5,860 bases of DNA, taken from the NCBI GenBank assembly GCA_002299495.1, contig DBNZ01000082.1:3653-9512 (forward strand). The letters are read 5' to 3'. Made by a program: the position numbers and the translations under genes. Shown here one piece after another: positions 4,743-5,860 of the stretch. This DNA is from Methylococcaceae bacterium UBA659. Its GTDB lineage: Bacteria; Pseudomonadota; Gammaproteobacteria; Methylococcales; Methylomonadaceae. Under the pieces are notes generated by a model. The model did no database searches. It worked only from the letters and a program-made list of their open reading frames with translations, and was not told the origin of the DNA. The number at the start of each line of letters is the position of its first letter. Position 1 is the first letter of the stretch.

Positions 4743-5661
4743 TCCCACGGGTGCGGGTATGGGTCTTGTCTTTGGCGTGTTCCATGGTTTCAAAGCGTTT
4801 TTCGATGAATTGGATGACTTGCCCGGCAATGTCTTTGCCGCTAGCCTCCTCAATGCCTTTTAACCCTGGAGAGGAGTTGACTTCCATAATGACCGGGCCA
4901 TGATTGGAGCGCAGCATATCGACGCCGCAGACGTTTAGCCCCATGATCTTAGCGGCGCGCACCGCTGTCGAGCGTTCCTCTGGGGTCAGCCGGACTAGCG
5001 AGGCGGTTCCGCCGCGGTGCAGGTTGGAACGGAATTCACCCGGCGCGGCTTGCCGTTTCATTGAGGCCACCACCTTGTCACCGATGACAAAACAGCGGAT
5101 GTCACTGCCTTGGGCTTCCTTGATGTATTCCTGGACCATGATATTGACTTTCAAGCCCATAAACGCTTGGATGACGCTTTCCGCCGCATTATGGGTTTCG
5201 GCCAGAACCACCCCAATACCCTGGGTTCCTTGCAGGAGCTTGATCACCAACGGCGCGCCGCCGACTTGCTCGATCAAATCGTTGGTGTCGTCCGGATTGT
5301 TGGCGAAACCGGTCACCGGCAAACCGATGCCTTTTCTGGCCAGCAACTGAGTTGAGCGCAGTTTATCCCTGGAACGGGAGATGGCGACGGATTCGTTCAA
5401 AGGGAACACGTTCATCATTTCAAATTGCCGCAAGACTGCGGTGCCATAAAATGTCACCGAATTGCCGATCCGGGGTATGACGGCATCAAAGTGCGTTAAC
5501 TCTTCACTGCGGTAATGAATGGATGGGTTATGCGAGGTGATGTTCATATAACACCGCAAAACATCGAGCACCCGTACTTCGTGGCCGCGCGATTCCGCCG
5601 CCGCTACGATACGGGCGGTGGAATAAAGCTTGCTGTTTCGCGATAAAATAGCAATTCTCAT
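4735..5661 (-). CDS. rimK: Ribosomal protein S6--L-glutamate ligase (ATP-grasp)
   Basis: RimK uses ATP to add glutamate residues to the C-terminus of ribosomal protein S6; the E. coli enzyme also makes poly-alpha-glutamate. The 308-residue protein follows E. coli RimK from the first residue (MRIAILSRNSKLYS), which supports the ATG at 5661 even though no strong ribosome binding site precedes it. Family blocks are HFDAVIPRIG (57-66), FYGTAVLRQFEM (71-82), the ATP-grasp loop KLLQGTQGIGV (141-151), VQEYIKEA (176-183), DIRC (187-190), FRSNLHRGG (210-218), GVDML (246-250) and MEVNSSPGL (259-267). K141, D248, E260 and N262 fall at the nucleotide and metal positions known in E. coli. The tail after about residue 290 (HAKDKTHTRTRGKG) is basic and unlike the E. 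coli end. Transcription is separate from and convergent with the kdsB operon. No partner protease gene of the RimB type is visible here. Confidence 0.96.
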   Translation of the reverse strand: MRIAILSRNSKLYSTARIVAAAESRGHEVRVLDVLRCYMNITSHNPSIHYRSEELTHFDAVIPRIGNSVTFYGTAVLRQFEMMNVFPLNESVAISRSRDKLRSTQLLARKGIGLPVTGFANNPDDTNDLIEQVGGAPLVIKLLQGTQGIGVVLAETHNAAESVIQAFMGLKVNIMVQEYIKEAQGSDIRCFVIGDKVVASMKRQAAPGEFRSNLHRGGTASLVRLTPEERSTAVRAAKIMGLNVCGVDMLRSNHGPVIMEVNSSPGLKGIEEASGKDIAGQVIQFIEKRFETMEHAKDKTHTRTRGKG

Positions 5662-5860
5662 GTTAACTTAGGGCAGAAGGAAAAAATGTTCGCATTTTGG
5701 CATGAATCCTTTGCTATCACTAATGCGATTTTTACTTTGCCAAGTCTTTAGGTCATGGCTATCCGGTGCCATAACATGTTTAGCATTTAACGGCTAATGG
5801 CCAAGTGATCTGCGTGTATAAAAAGGCGATATCCCTCCCACCGCAAGCTCGACCCCTAGT
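5662..5860. other. Non-coding stretch upstream of rimK
   Basis: No convincing gene is seen. The rimK promoter should lie here on the minus strand. TTGGCA (complement of 5738-5743) is a good -35 match, but nothing resembling a -10 box follows at 16-18 bases, so I do not call it. ATGGC (5755-5759) and GCCAT (5768-5772) form a small hairpin. On the plus strand TATAAA (5817-5822) could be a -10 box for a gene beyond the right edge, but it has no matching -35. Confidence 0.5.

Noticed and set aside
4344..4863. Open frames on both strands bridging the end of kdsB, the gap and the end of rimK
   Set aside because: They overlap the motif-bearing parts of two well-supported genes and show low-complexity Pro/Arg/Gly composition with no family resemblance.
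5715..5743. Minus-strand promoter for rimK using TTGGCA
   Set aside because: The -35 match is good, but at spacings of 15-18 no hexamer resembles TATAAT, so a promoter call is not supported.
1..5860. Undescribed defence, toxin-antitoxin, phage or biosynthetic system
   Set aside because: All seven genes belong to recognisable housekeeping or transport families and no unexplained coding space of useful size remains.

Overview
The window is a stretch of gammaproteobacterial-type chromosome of moderate GC content. The evidence is a RimK that follows the E. coli protein closely from its first residue, and an exbB-exbD-lpxK-trm112-kdsB gene order that I recall from Pseudomonas and relatives. The AT-richer MFS gene and the type of intergenic repeats would fit a methanotroph of the Methylococcales, but that is only a guess. 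No phage, CRISPR, toxin or defence genes are visible.

Layout. Positions 1-404 hold no convincing gene. They are a patchwork of short palindromes: a degenerate copy of a widespread dispersed repeat at 2-54, two further hairpins at 71-115, a 15-base fragment resembling another dispersed repeat at 140-154, and a larger nested inverted-repeat element at 174-290. An 8-base inverted pair (1-8 and 358-365) brackets nearly the whole stretch. An MFS permease gene follows (405-1568). After 39 bases comes a five-gene run (1608-4609): an ExbB/TolQ-type channel protein, its ExbD/TolR partner, LpxK, a Trm112-type zinc-ribbon protein, and KdsB. All four junctions in this run are the same 4-base ATGA overlap. 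A 125-base convergent gap with stem-loops separates kdsB from rimK, which is on the minus strand (4735-5661). The last 199 bases show no gene.

How the genes work together. LpxK phosphorylates the lipid A precursor at the inner membrane, and KdsB activates Kdo as CMP-Kdo, the sugar donor added directly to LpxK's product, so the operon core is lipid A-Kdo biosynthesis. The ExbB/ExbD pair is a proton-driven membrane motor that normally works on the cell envelope; no TonB- or TolA-like partner is encoded here. The Trm112 protein has no obvious LPS role and is probably an adaptor for a methyltransferase encoded elsewhere. RimK is a separate unit that adds glutamate to ribosomal protein S6.

I found no clearly new biological system. 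The observations most worth a second look are the structured repeat mosaic upstream of the MFS gene and the uniformly coupled envelope operon carrying an energy-transducing pair and a Trm112 protein.
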